Positions 41,561 through 52,973 of a stretch of 64,000 bases of DNA are shown one piece after another. The stretch is from Microthyrium microscopicum (Eukaryota > Ascomycota > Dothideomycetes > Microthyriales > Microthyriaceae): assembly GCA_010405405.1 (NCBI GenBank), contig MU004231.1, forward strand, positions 2,471,249-2,535,248, given 5' to 3'. Every line of letters begins with the position of its first letter. Within the stretch, counting starts at the first letter, position 1. Under the pieces are notes generated by a model. That model saw nothing but the letters and a program-made list of their open reading frames with translations, had not been told where the DNA came from and made no database searches. A program made the translations under genes and the position numbers.

Positions 41561-43729
41561 ATGGTTATTTATAAGAATGAAAAGTCATATCCGATTCCAG
41601 ATCTGGATCTTTTGACGATATGTTTTGGTAAACTCATCCCCTTGTCTCTCCTAATTCTATCCATCTCTATGGAGCCGCAATTCTTGTGGAATCTAAGCTA
41701 AGACATATCCAATATAGATTCAGAACATTCCTCAGCCTTGCCAGAGAGCATCCTCCACTGCTCAGCCGAGAAACCTAGCATCTCGCTCAACAAACTTGGC
41801 CTACAACGCCTACTCGAGGAGTTCGCATGGGGTATTCGCAAACGCTTCAATATCGGCGCGAATGGCAGGAATAAAGATGTTGTTTGTATCTTTAGCTCTG
41901 GGCAGCCGGCGTATCCTGCCGCTACGTTTGGGGTTATTGCGGCTGGAGGAGTCGCTAGTCTGGTAAGTGGAGGGATGTTTGGTTTGATGATGGCGAAAAT
42001 ATGTGAGAGGACTTGGTGGCGCCCAGCGCATTCGATGGCGGCCATGGCACTCTATGGCTGGTATGAAGTGCGATGGGCCTTTATCACGACAACGGCATCT
42101 CACTTTTCGGCGGGCTTTTGGCTCTTTGGAATAAAGAGAGCTCTTTCAATCATATGCTGATGAGATTCAGGTCAGTCCTAGCAGCACCAGCCATGAAGTC
42201 GCTCGCCAGGTAACGTCCGGTCTGGCGAAAGTCTTGATCTGTAGCGAAGACTTTGTGGAGACTGCGAGGAAGGCGCTGAAGGAGATTGAGTATCCGGTCA
42301 CTCTATGTGTTCTACGCACGGAGCCGGATTGGGGTCTCAGGATTGATGGCGATGAGAGTGATGCTGGTGAACTCAGGGGCTCACTGGCGAGTGAGCGACT
42401 TACTTGGGAACGGATCACGGATACACAGGAGCTCAAGGACAGTCTCATCATGCTGCTTTACTCCTCTGGCACTACGGGTGTCCCTAAAGGTATGTCTTCC
42501 TAATGCTCCTCTCTCTTCCTCATCGCATCTTCTTCTTCCCATCGCATCATCTCTCAGCCATCACCTCTCCGAAAACCACACACAGCACAACTAACACATA
42601 CACAGGAGTATGCCTTTCCCACTACAACTTCGTAGCCGAACTCATAATCCTCTCCACCCCCGCCCGCGCCTTCCTCGCCAAAGCCGTAGCAGCCGGCGCT
42701 CCCCTCCCACCACCCAACCGCGCCCTCGCCCACCTCCCCGCCGCCCACATAGCCGGCGTAATGTCCTACATAATCGCGCCTCCCTTCTCCGGCGGCACCG
42801 TCTACTGGATGGCCAAATACACCTGGCCGCTCTTCCTAAGACTTGCCGGCCAATGCCGCATCACCACCATTTACACCGTGCCCTCCATCTATCTGCGCAT
42901 GGCTAAAGATCCTGCTGTGAAGGACCAGTTTAGATGGTTGTATAGGGCGAGTGCGGGCGCGGCACCGATTGATGGCGCACTGCAGGTTGCGGCGGGGAAG
43001 AAGGTGGGCAGTGGACATGTTAGCCAGACTTGGGGACTGAGTGAGACTACGGGGGCGGTTACGGCGCCTACGCCTGGTGGAGAGCAGGATGTGTCTGGGA
43101 GTATTAGTCCCGTGGTGCCTAATGTTGAGTTGAGGTTCGTTGATGGAAGTGATCAGGTACGTTTAAGCGACGGGTGATTGGGATGATAGCTAATGATGTA
43201 GGATGTGCCGGAGGGACAGCCGGGAGAGATTTTAGTGCGTGGACCGATAGTTACGAAAGGGTATTTCAATAATCCGGAGGCTACGAAGGCAGCTTTTAGG
43301 AACGGGTGGTTTGCCACAGGCGATATAGGCGTTGTGAGAGAGGGGAGATTTTATATTGTTGATCGGTTGAAGGAGCTGATCAAGTATAAAGGTCTTCAAG
43401 TGGCTCCGGCGGAGATTGAGGGTCTGCTCATTACACATCCTCATATCTTGGAGGCGGCTGTTGTTGGAATACCTGAAGCTGAGGCTGCTGGAGATACTGT
43501 GGCTCATTCAGAAGTCCCACGGGCGTATGTGGTTCGGGTTCCTGGAACGGCCATCTCCGCCGACGAAGTCAAGAACTTTGTTAAGGAGAAACTAGCGCAG
43601 TACAAACAGCTAAGAGGGGGAGTGGTGTTCGTTGATGAGTTGCCCAAGAATGCACTGAATAAGGTGTTGAGGAGAGAACTCCGAGACCTCGCGGTGAAAG
43701 AAGTTCGGACTGAAAGAGCGAGGCTATAA
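41561..43729 (+). CDS. Acyl/aryl-CoA ligase (AMP-binding), probably peroxisomal
   Basis: Five exons: 41561-41627, 41718-41962, 42171-42489, 42606-43156 and 43202-43729, total 569 residues. Core ANL motifs are intact: the P-loop LLYSSGTTGVPKG (split by intron 3 after K), AHLPAAHIAG, QTWGLSETTG, GDIGVVREGRFYIVDRLKELIKYKGLQVAP, and the catalytic Lys in NALNKVLRREL. It resembles fungal 4-coumarate-CoA-ligase-like enzymes, which adenylate a carboxylic acid and transfer it to CoA; substrate unknown. The C-terminus ARL fits a type 1 peroxisomal signal ([SAC][KRH][LM]). Introns 2 (208 bp) and 3 (116 bp) are unusually long, and intron 2 carries a hairpin element like those in the PARP-finger gene. Confidence 0.88.
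41963..42170 (+). other. 208-bp intron carrying hairpin element (introner-like copy 3)
   Basis: The imperfect palindrome 42021-42078 begins GCCCAGCGCATTCGATGGCG and ends GTGCGATGGGC. It aligns in the sense direction to the copy in the PARP-finger gene (about 19 of 24 bases in one arm). Confidence 0.6.
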
Positions 43730-43953
43730 GCAAATTCAGTATATCAAAACGGACAAAATGGCCTGCATTAAACGAGATATTGATTGAGGTTATCTTACAC
43801 ACCAAACGAGTCTCTTTCGAGGCAGAGCGCTATGCGAAGTCGCAAAACGCTTTATCCAAACACCAGCGCTAAGATATGATAAACAAAGTTAGAATGACTG
43901 AGACCTCCTTACTCAACCCCTGAATCCCTACTCTTAGCTGTCAAGTTTCCAGC

Positions 43954-46295
43954 TTATACCTCAGTCGGTTTTTGCTTCGGCTTGAACAACGACTTGGCCT
44001 TAAGTAGCCGTTGTTTCTGCTTCTCTGCCCATTCGCGACTTGCTAGGCGCCCCTTTTCAGCTGCATCAGCACGAGCTCGCTTTGCGGCCTCTTCTTTTTC
44101 GCGTCGCTCTCGTTCTCTAGCCTCTTTCTCGATCTTATCGCGGTTATAGACTTCTCGACCTCGTACACGAAGTGCAACCTGTTCTTCTGGTGACAGGACC
44201 GCCTTGGTGGTTGCTGGAGCTGAAGTGCCCGATGGATTCGTGTTTCGGGGACGTGAGGTGGAACCAGTTCTAGCCAAAGCAGATGGTTGGGTGCTACCCA
44301 TGAGAGATTGGCGTTTCTGCATCATAGCAGAACGCTTGGTCGCGAGATCAGATGAACCGTTATCAAGAATCACGCTTCCTCTTTTCAGAGCAGTGTTTGC
44401 AGGAGGTTTGTCAGCTATTCTTCCACCGATCATACTCGAGCGCTTCGCTGCCAATGCAGGATCGCGCTTAACGCCAGCTCGGCCAGCTACAGTATTGCTT
44501 CTTTTCAGCCCAGTATTTGCGGCAGATATATTCTCCTTTTGATCGTCCTGGGATTCAGGTTCGCCGACCATGCTCATTCGTGCTCGACTGCTAGCGGTCT
44601 GCTTTACAATCATGCTGCTTGGTCGTGCGCGAGCCAGATTTGGGGCTGGACGAGCTTTGAATTCTCGCTTCTTCTGGAGCTCTTCTTCCTCCTTCTTGCG
44701 ACGTTCTTCTAGTTGTGCTCTGCGCTTGGCAGCTAGTGCTTCTCCGGGAAGCGTAAATGTTGACTTTGTTGGTGGTTTACTTGATTTGATAGGAGCGGCT
44801 GGAGCGGGGAACTGCATAGAAATCGGTCGACGTTTCGATGCGAGGTAGTCGGTAGTCTTTGATGATGTTGCAGCTTGGTTATCCTTGTCTTTGGATGTGA
44901 TCAAGGTAGATTGTCGCTTGCTTGCAATTGGTGTAGCTGTAGTGGAAGCTTTATTGGTACGAACGCTCGTCGATCGCGTAAGAGCCGACGTTTGAGTTGT
45001 CTTCAACAACGAACCGGCAGGTCTTTGTCTGGGTATGGGATTCCGAGAAGGTGCTCCAGAAGCTGCTGGTTTGGTAGGAACGGTTTGGGTTTTTGATGCG
45101 AGTATTTGGGAAGCACGTTGTGCTGCAGCCTTGGAGTTGTTTGGAAGCGGCTTCCGAGTCGTCTTCTTTTCTGGTGACAGGGGCTGTATTTGGGGAAGGA
45201 CTGGTACAAGTCAGTATAAGACTAATACAAGCCAATGCGGACTGAAAACCAATTGCGAAAGTAGCCGCCAGGTATTATATAGTTTGTAATCGTGCACAAG
45301 GAAATCTTACTTTTGCCAACTTCTTCGATTGCATCCTCCAAAGCATCGATCGCATCAATTGGGTCTTCAGATGGTAGAACCGCAATGGTTGGTGAAGTCA
45401 GCATAGAAGTTGTCTGCGAAGCCATTTTGGAAACCTGGGAATCGGTACAGGATCGTGTATCGATCGATATCAGATCCAACTCAGCGCCAGCTTCCGTGAT
45501 CTGGTCGTCAATGATCTCGATTCGAGTTTCCAACATTTGTTCTTTCTCGCTTTCTATTACTGGGCTGGATGACACCGACTCGTTCGGGGATGGTTTAGCA
45601 GTCTCAGTGGAATCCACCTCGCTAATCGACTCTACATCAGCAATGCCAACATGCACCTCCGCTGTATCCTTGTCGTCCATTATGGGCTCGTCTTCTTCAA
45701 TTTGGGCAAGATGTTGTCGCTTCACGGTCAATGATGCAGGTCGTTCAACAATGTTTTTGTGGTCTGAGACTAGATGCAGGTCAGTGCCAGGATCGGCAAC
45801 AGAGGGAGCATACAATATATAAGGGACGGGGATAGCTTTGTTGTTGCCATGTGGTACGGGGGTGGCATATTGTTTTGAACCAGGATATGGGGAAGTCCTT
45901 GGAATTTGACTGGGATCTTGAACTCAATGCTTACCTTCATTTACCATCCTCGGTACTTCATCTTCGTCTTGCCCAGCAACATCCTTATGGTCTTCGGGAC
46001 TGTTTTCCTCGTCTTCTCCGAGTTGTGGATCCTGTGCTTCAACGTCTTGGTTGTCGACCTTGCACTTGTTGCCTTTCTTGTTCTTGCGACCCTTTTTGCG
46101 CCCACGCGTTTTCTTTGGTGCTACGGCTTCAGGCGCTGTCTCTACGGTTTCGAGTTCTTCTGTGGTACTTGAGAGACCCGTATCAGGTACTTTGCAATCA
46201 TCTTTCGGGCTTTGCGGATCTTGTACATCTGTAGTAGCCGGTTGTACCTGTTCGGCGGCGGCGGCGCGGGCAGCAGCACGCGTTGTGCGGGCCAT
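43954..46295 (-). CDS. Basic coiled-coil protein, conserved but unidentified (688 aa)
   Basis: Three exons, 45935-46295, 45311-45769 and 43954-45200 (introns of 165 and 110 bp), joined in frame. The N-terminus is Ala/Arg-rich, then has a strongly basic KKTRGRKKGRKNKKGNK cluster (likely nuclear or nucleolar signal); the middle is acidic Ser/Glu/Asp-rich; the C-terminal 350 residues are Lys/Arg/Ser-rich with repeated short AxKR motifs (AAKRSSMIGG, LKRSNTVAG, LKRGSVILD, TKRSAMMQK) and end in a charged helix (RERERREKEEAAKRARAD). Repeated K-R-S-x-x motifs suggest kinase sites, and the overall pattern resembles microtubule- or chromosome-associated proteins. I cannot name the family. Confidence 0.68.
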
Positions 46296-46745
46296 TGTTT
46301 ACGTTATTGAAAGCTCTCAATTGCGTCAGGAAGGGAAGAAATGGATCTCAAGTTAAGATATCTGGCGATAAGAAGTAAAGGAGAATGTCAGCGGAGATAT
46401 TAGTAGAAAGAGGTCGGAATTTTTGGCTGACAGAATGTCTCAGCCACCAGTTCTTGATCGAGTCCAGTCGTTCTGTTCAACGCCTTGGAGCTCAAACCAT
46501 TCGCAGTTTCCCCAAAGTTGGACCCTGTCAACAACACTAATCCGTCTGCAGTTAGGCTTCCCGCTGCGCATTTCAGGGGTATCACATTCCAAAGATTACA
46601 GGTAGACATTTGTTGCATTGTGGTTGAATCCCGAAAAGCGCTCAAAGCGCTCAAAGTGAATCTTATTTTACATTTACCAAACTACATGCTGTATATGCCA
46701 ATGATGCTTCATGAAACCTCCGCAAAGTATGCCAACCAGTTGTGA
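46296..46745. other. Short intergenic region
   Basis: This holds the promoter of the basic coiled-coil gene and the 3' flank of rud3. No further features. Confidence 0.45.
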
Positions 46746-48563
46746 TTAGCTTGGAGGAGGCTTTGGTTCTGTGCTTGCTGTGCTCGGCCTCCGCGAATTA
46801 GCACTGGTATCGGCCTCAGCAACCTGTTTTTCCAAAAAGTCTGACCAAAGATCTGCTAAACTTTCTTTATTACCTCTTTGATCCATCAGTGAGTCCGGAG
46901 AGTTGAGCGCTGCTACACTTGGTGTGCGCTTAAAAGGTGACATTGGTATCTTCAAACTGGAAGCCATAGATGAACCGCCCGGTCTAGCAAGACCTGCTTG
47001 TTCTTTTTGATCTATATTCATGTCAGCTTGCTCATGCCGCTTTGAGATGTTGCGAACTTACCCTCGCTCCAAGCCAGCAGGGCGGCAATTATCTGCAAGA
47101 CCTGGAATTTCTTGGGATCCGACCGATCCAAGGTTAAAAAGTGAAGGAAGTGATTGGTGACCACTTGTCGATCGACCATGTCTTCCGGGTTCTTCTGCTT
47201 GATGAAACGGAGTGCTTTGGTAAGATGGTCGTTCAATATGACGCCTTCATGCCTCAATTTGCCTATCAGCAAGGTCTTCTCCTTGACCTCCTTTTCAAAA
47301 GGTAGTGCTCTGTCAAGCTGTGTCTGCGCTTCCTCGAGATCTCGTTTAGCCGACAAGGCAATGTCTTCTGACGCTTGTCGCTGTTTGCGTACTTCCTCAA
47401 GCTGTGCTTCTGCACTTTCCACAAGTTCTCTGAGCTCCTTTTTTCTCGCTTCCAAGTTGTTAGCCTTGGATAATAAGAAATGTCACGATGCTTACCCTCT
47501 TGTATCTCGCGCAATGCTCTCTGTAAGCCTTCAACGGTCTGAGTCTGTGTATCTCTTTCCGAAGTAGCGCGTTCATAGGCCTCCCTAAGGTTAGCTAGCT
47601 GCTCCTCCAACTCGCTAACTTGTTCGGCGAGATCTTCGCGCTTAGAGCTCTGTTCTCTTGCAATGACTTCCCAATCAAGCATCACTTGCGTCGCTCTTTC
47701 GCACTCGTCCCTAATTGTGGCTTCGCGACTAATGAGATCATCGCGCTCTTTAGCCCAATTCTGTGATGATATGTTGGCACGATCGCGAAGGCTGTTTATT
47801 TCCTGGGCTTGTAGTTCGGATTGCTTCTTTTGTTTGCTTAGTGCTGTCTCTAGCTCGTCATTTCGATCTTCAAGAGAATTGTTTTGTTCTTCGAGTTCTT
47901 CGATGCGTGTGTTGTTTTGCGCTATCTCCTCCTAGAATTGTATAAGCTTGTGGTCCGAGGCTTGAAACATAAAGACTTACGGTATTCGCCCTCATACGTT
48001 CGCCCAAACTAGCCGTAATGGTATTCACCCGATCTTTGAGGGTACTATACGAGGTCTCGACTTCTTCTTTGCTAGTTTGAGATTCTTCAAGTTGAGACTT
48101 CAGATCTTCAACCTCTTTGTCGTGTGTTCCTTGTATGCCTTCCAGTGATTTCCTAAGTTCCACCACCTCTTGCCGCAACTGGTCGCGTTCTTTCGCCATG
48201 GCTTCTAATTTATCGGAGATATCGGGACTATCCGCTTCTGATTTCGAGGGTATCGTTGTGGTATCGGCAATTGGCTGGTTATATCTGTTAGACCATACTT
48301 CCATTGAGTGGGAAGGAACTTGTCATACTGTCTGCGCTTCCTCCTCCTCTTCATCTTCTTCAGCTACCTTTGACGCATGTTCTTCTACTCCGTTTGGTGT
48401 TCCATTTTCTTCACCCGTAGGTGCTTTCAAAGCACCTGCCTTCTTCTTTTTGTTCTTCTTCTTGCTCTTCGTTGCCGCGCCTAAATGTCGTGTTAGTGCT
48501 GAGCGCATAGCTGGGACAATGGCACTGACCGCTCGCCGGTATAGTGTCTATAGGATCGGCCAT
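46746..48563 (-). CDS. rud3: Golgin Rud3/GRP1 with GRAB domain
   Basis: Six exons: 48530-48563, 48329-48480, 47981-48274, 47496-47931, 47062-47448 and 46746-47011 (introns 47-54 bp), 522 residues. A Lys-rich start (TKSKKKNKKKKAG) and acidic stretch precede a long coiled coil (about 90-330). Then comes the GRAB domain, KTLLIGKLRHEGVILNDHLTKAL followed by NHFLHFLTLDRSDPKKFQVLQIIAALLAWSE, which binds Arf1-GTP and targets Golgi membranes. A Ser/Pro-rich tail includes PMSPFKRTPSVAAL. Rud3 (GMAP-210 relative) tethers ER-to-Golgi vesicles. The many small introns were placed by frame continuity at every junction. The call is secure. Confidence 0.88.
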
Positions 48564-49358
48564 CTTTTTGCAAGCAGCAATGAATGGCCAGTCAAGAGGT
48601 TTGGCGACTTTGAGGAATCGGCTGAAGGACACCTTGAGTTTGTGATGCCGTGACTTTGGGCCTACTGCAGACAGGGATGCTGTCCGCGCGTCTAGTCTAG
48701 CGATTATCCCCGCCAATCACGGTCCTTGAAGCCCGCAACCAGTTATGTTGAATTGGACAGAGTAAAGAGTATTTGAGAAATCAAATCGAGAATTTAGCGA
48801 AATAGTTAGAAGAATAATGTCTCTTAAAAAATTGGAGTCGTTGTAGGGCTTATCTGGCAGACTCCTACGGTCTAGCTTTGTCCTTCCCAACGAAACAGGC
48901 TAATATCTCCAGACAGTTTGGTACCACAATCACTTTTGGGCCACCTAAAATTGGACGTCACGGTCGCACAACGTAAAGAATATGCTTTGACCTGTTGTGC
49001 TTGATAAACACGAATTCAGACATCGAGGACAAAAAATGTCGTCAAGTGGTAGCGATCATCACCCAAGTACAATAAATGAATGGCATTTAAGCAGCAGTCT
49101 TAGAGTGCTCGTGTCAATAGCTTTGCCACTTTGAATCAAGGCATACCTTGCCAAACGACTTAAATAAACTGTAGTTTGTTGTACTTGTTCATCGAGTCGA
49201 CTATTGGAAGGCTGAGCGGAGTTAGCCGCACCTAAGCGAAGACGCGTACAAGCCCACCAGCGTGTTTGGCACCTAGCAACAGTCTGTTTACCAATACCCA
49301 ACTTCGTTCCATCCATCGACTAAAAGCAAAAAGTTGCCTTGCTTCATGAGTCTGCAGT
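48564..49358. promoter_or_regulatory. Divergent promoter of rud3 and chk1
   Basis: A 795-bp region with no supported gene. Confidence 0.45.
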
Positions 49359-51057
49359 ATGGTACAGGCTCCGAGCTCTCAAGCCGCGCCGCTGCCGCGT
49401 GATCTTCCTTTCAGATTGACCTCAGGAACCATCGGAACCGGAGCATATGCCTTGTAAGTACAGCAATACCTGAGTAAAATGAAGCTAGGCTAACTCAAGC
49501 AGCATTCGCAAAGCAGAGCCGCTTACGCAGAGGACTCCAGTCATAGCTGTCAAGTTCATCAACAAAGAGCACGCGTTCAACATCGGCCGCTTAAAGCCCC
49601 GCCAACTCGCAAACGAAATCGCCCTTCATAGCCACTTGAAAAGACACCGTAACATAATCGAGTTTCTCAGTGCAGGAGAAGACACAAATTGGAAATGGAT
49701 AGCAATGGAGCTGGCCGAGGGTGGCGATCTATTTGACAAGATAGAAGCAGATGTTGGGGTTGGAGAAGATGTTGCGCAGACATACTTCATCCAGATGATC
49801 AACGCTGTGAGCTACATGCACACGAAGGGTGTTGCCCATCGAGATCTGAAACCAGAAAATGTTCTACTGTCGGGTAATGGAGATCTAAAACTTGCGGACT
49901 TTGGACTTGCCTCACTTTTTATGCACAAGGGGCAGGTAAAGAAAGCAAAATCAGTGGTTGGTAGTCCACCATACATGGCGCCTGAGATAATAGAGGCTGG
50001 ACATCAAGGAATTGGATATGAGCCAAACGTTTCCGACATATGGTCCTGTGGAATTGTCTTGTTCGTGCTATTAGTCGGAAACACGCCATGGGATGAGCCA
50101 ACAGGTCGAAGTTGGGAGTTTAGAGATTTTGTTTCACGAAAAGGAAAGGGCGACACAGTGGAAGATGAATTATGGGCAAAAATACCACCGACTGCGCTGT
50201 CGTTACTCCATGGCATGCTCAAACTGAACATCGACGAGCGATTCAGCCTCGAACAAGTTCGTACACATCCTTGGTTTACAAAACCCAACAAGTTCCTCGA
50301 CAAAAATGGACAAATTGCCGATCAAATTGCACTCGCCACGCAAATGATAGAAAACCTACATATCGACTTCAACAATCCGAACTTGGCTGCTGTACGACGC
50401 CAAAGACCGCAGGATCCAGATGCTATGGACGTTGATCCACCCAAAGAAGCATCACCGCAATACAAAGAACTAGACGAGCTCAAGAAATCTTCATCACAGC
50501 CAGATGGCCCCATGGCAGAAGCCGCGTCCAACTGGGAACGGCCATCTGCATTTGGCGATATGGTGTCAGCAAGCCAGCCCATCACCGCTCATACCGCACT
50601 CTATCCATCCACTCAACTCTCACCACACATCTCCAACATTCTGGCCAACGACATCTCACTCTCCCAATTTACGAGTACACCGAGCGTACCGCTTTCTCGC
50701 ACTCAAGCTGCTCGACGCTTCAACGATATTGTTCCCGCCTATACCAACGCGCGCTTTGTCACTTTGCTAAACCTGACATTGCTTTCGGAACTAATATCGA
50801 ATGCTTTGCATAGGCTCGGTATACCGTCAAAGATCGTCACGAAGGGAGAGGATAGGGAGCGATGTGCATATCTACAAGTCAGCATGCAAGATTCTCGTGG
50901 ACAAGGCATGAAAGGAACGATTATGATCGAGCCATTCGGCCCCGAATGCCACGAAGTGCGATTTGTCAAGGCCAAAGGAGATCCTTTAGAGTGGCGAAGA
51001 TTCTTCAAGAATGTTTGTGCGCATTGTAAAGATGCAATCATCGTGCCCAACATGTAG
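49359..51057 (+). CDS. chk1: Checkpoint kinase Chk1
   Basis: Two exons, 49359-49453 and 49503-51057 (49-bp intron), 549 residues. Kinase motifs are complete: Gly loop GTIGTGAYAF (spanning the splice), Lys in IAVKFINK, HRDLKPENVLL, ADFGLAS, SPPYMAPE and DIWSCGIVLF. The domain ends at a HPWFTKPN motif near residue 285. A linker with MDVDPP and SQ dipeptides follows, then a C-terminal KA1-like regulatory domain (ERCAYLQVSMQDSRGQGMKG; MIEPFGPECHEVRFVKAKGDPLEWRRFFK). Kinase subdomain sequence plus this tail identify Chk1, the effector of the ATR pathway at the DNA-damage checkpoint. The linker SQ sites would be expected ATR/Mec1 targets. Confidence 0.92.
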
Positions 51058-51203
51058 ATATAAAAAGCGATTGCATCATGTGGAGCATGTTTGCCACTTT
51101 ACATGTTGATTAAATCATATACTGATGAGCTAGAACACGACTTACAGCAAGTATGAGATACGACCCCTTTCATGCTGTCTATGAGAGTATCTATTTTGTA
51201 TGC

Positions 51204-52706
51204 TCAAATAATTCCAACAGGATTTCCATCTTTTTTGTACACTTTCCCGTCCTTCATCACGAAGTTTACTTGACGTAATGCCTTTATGTCATCCAGCGGA
51301 TTTGAGTCGAGAGCGATGATATCGGCCGCGAATCCCTTCTCCAAAGAGCCGAATCGTCGTCCAGCAAGATCTTTGCCACAAGCCTTCCAGCCATGAAGTG
51401 TACCAGCTTGCAACACGTCAAGTATAGGGACGCCTGCTTCAATCATCAACTCCATCTCTCTTGCATTGTCTCCATGTGCAAAAGCGCCAGTATCTCCACC
51501 ACAGGCAAGTTCTACGCCAAGATCAAATGCACCTCTAGTCTGCGCAAACGATGCATCCATGACTGCTCGTGGGGCCTCAAGTTCTATAACGGACAATGTC
51601 GGAACGAATATCACACCATGATCTTTCATAGCCTTCAAAGCCTCGTCGCTGCGGTAATATCCATGCTCGATGGTGTCAACTCCTGCCTTTGCAGCCATGA
51701 TCACAGCTTCGGGAGACCCAGCGTGCGCCGCAATTGGTGCCTTCGAGACCCTTGCTTCCTGAACCATAACATCCATCTCCTCTTGTGTGAAGAGAACGAT
51801 ATTTGGATTCCGCGCTTCATTAACGCCTAGATCATCAGCTGGCGGAAAACATATTGGTCTAGCACCAGGCCAACTCTCCTTCGGAAATCTGAGTGCTTTC
51901 TTTCGATAATCGGCATAGAATTTGACGATGTCAGCGCCAGCGCCGATTCGTCGTCTGACAGCCGCTCTGCATCCATCAACTCCATCCGCTGGATCAGATA
52001 TACGTGGTATCATAGTGCCTCCTGGACGTGCATTTTCCTGCCGAACTTCGTAGCCAGCACTACTAGTAATACATTCCGTCGCAACGAAAAGCCTTGGACC
52101 AGGGACAATGCCTCGATTGACCGCATTTCGGAACGCAACATCTGCATCCTCCAGTCCTTCGGTCCCCAGATCACGGTACGTGGTATATCCAGCAAGCAAG
52201 GCAGCGCGGCAGTGATTCGTCGCTCGTAGTATTCTTTCCACCATGGATTCATCTCGCATCTGATACATAGACGGAGTGTCGCTGTAAGGATGTAGAAAGA
52301 TATGTGTGTGGGCGTCGACGAAGCCAGGCAACACTGTCTTGCCTCGTAAATCGATGTCTGGCGGAGTTATGTGGTTTGGTAGAGCATCTTTTCGCTTGTA
52401 TACTTTGGTGATCAGACCGGATGTAGGATCAACAGTTATTGAGAGGTCTGAATGAAAGGTCTTGTGCTTCGAGTCGAAGAGCACACTTGTGTGGACATCA
52501 AATACATCCTTCTTTGAAGAGGTCGAAGTGGCTACCATCTTTGAGCTTGCGGTTTCCACTACATGTATGCGAGTTTCTCGAGTCATGGCGTGAGCTCTCT
52601 TAGTATTCCGAGCTTTATTTGTAAGGTAATGATTGATGTTGGTGTCTGCATATAATTTGGGGTATGGTACAGGTACTGACGTAGCATTGATCGCCTGCAT
52701 GTGCAC
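51204..52706 (-). CDS. Metal-dependent amidohydrolase (imidazolonepropionase/ochratoxinase-type)
   Basis: An open frame of 500 residues. Amidohydrolase-superfamily signatures are intact: LPGFVDAHTHIF (HxH), GAGADIVKFYAD (metal-bridging Lys), PIAAHAGSPE, VDTIEHGYY and ACGGDTGAFAHG (catalytic Asp), ending in the beta-sandwich (FAADIIALDSNPLDDI). It resembles fungal amidohydrolases that cleave N-acyl amino acids or Xaa-Pro dipeptides; ochratoxinase of Aspergillus belongs to the same group, but activity on a toxin cannot be inferred. The N-terminal 40 residues are poorly conserved-looking, and translation may start at the internal ATG at 52586 (MTRETRIHVV). There is no signal peptide in either version. 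Confidence 0.85.
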   Translation of the reverse strand: MHMQAINATSVPVPYPKLYADTNINHYLTNKARNTKRAHAMTRETRIHVVETASSKMVATSTSSKKDVFDVHTSVLFDSKHKTFHSDLSITVDPTSGLITKVYKRKDALPNHITPPDIDLRGKTVLPGFVDAHTHIFLHPYSDTPSMYQMRDESMVERILRATNHCRAALLAGYTTYRDLGTEGLEDADVAFRNAVNRGIVPGPRLFVATECITSSAGYEVRQENARPGGTMIPRISDPADGVDGCRAAVRRRIGAGADIVKFYADYRKKALRFPKESWPGARPICFPPADDLGVNEARNPNIVLFTQEEMDVMVQEARVSKAPIAAHAGSPEAVIMAAKAGVDTIEHGYYRSDEALKAMKDHGVIFVPTLSVIELEAPRAVMDASFAQTRGAFDLGVELACGGDTGAFAHGDNAREMELMIEAGVPILDVLQAGTLHGWKACGKDLAGRRFGSLEKGFAADIIALDSNPLDDIKALRQVNFVMKDGKVYKKDGNPVGII

Positions 52707-52973
52707 CCTAGTCTCACTTGATACTCTTTATTGCAGAGTTGGTTGAAACTTGACAACCTCTTAAGATATCGGGTTTTCTGCATCGACACAAATTTATCAA
52801 GCTACTTCGACAAACTCTTAAATTCTTGACAGGACTACATTTCCAAAATGTGAACTATTTTGGCACAACATCCAGCGCAGATTGTAAGAAAATGGCACTA
52901 TCAGATCCAGTACAAAAGCTGTGCCAATAGCCTACTTACTAGTAGGTAGTGAGAGTTGTTGTTTTGAGTGCCA

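Noticed and set aside
45770-45934. 165-bp intron of the basic coiled-coil gene as another hairpin-element carrier
   Set aside because: It is long, but I found no palindrome or match to the element arms in it.
51204-52706. Calling the amidohydrolase an ochratoxinase
   Set aside because: Only superfamily motifs are visible; substrate cannot be read from them.
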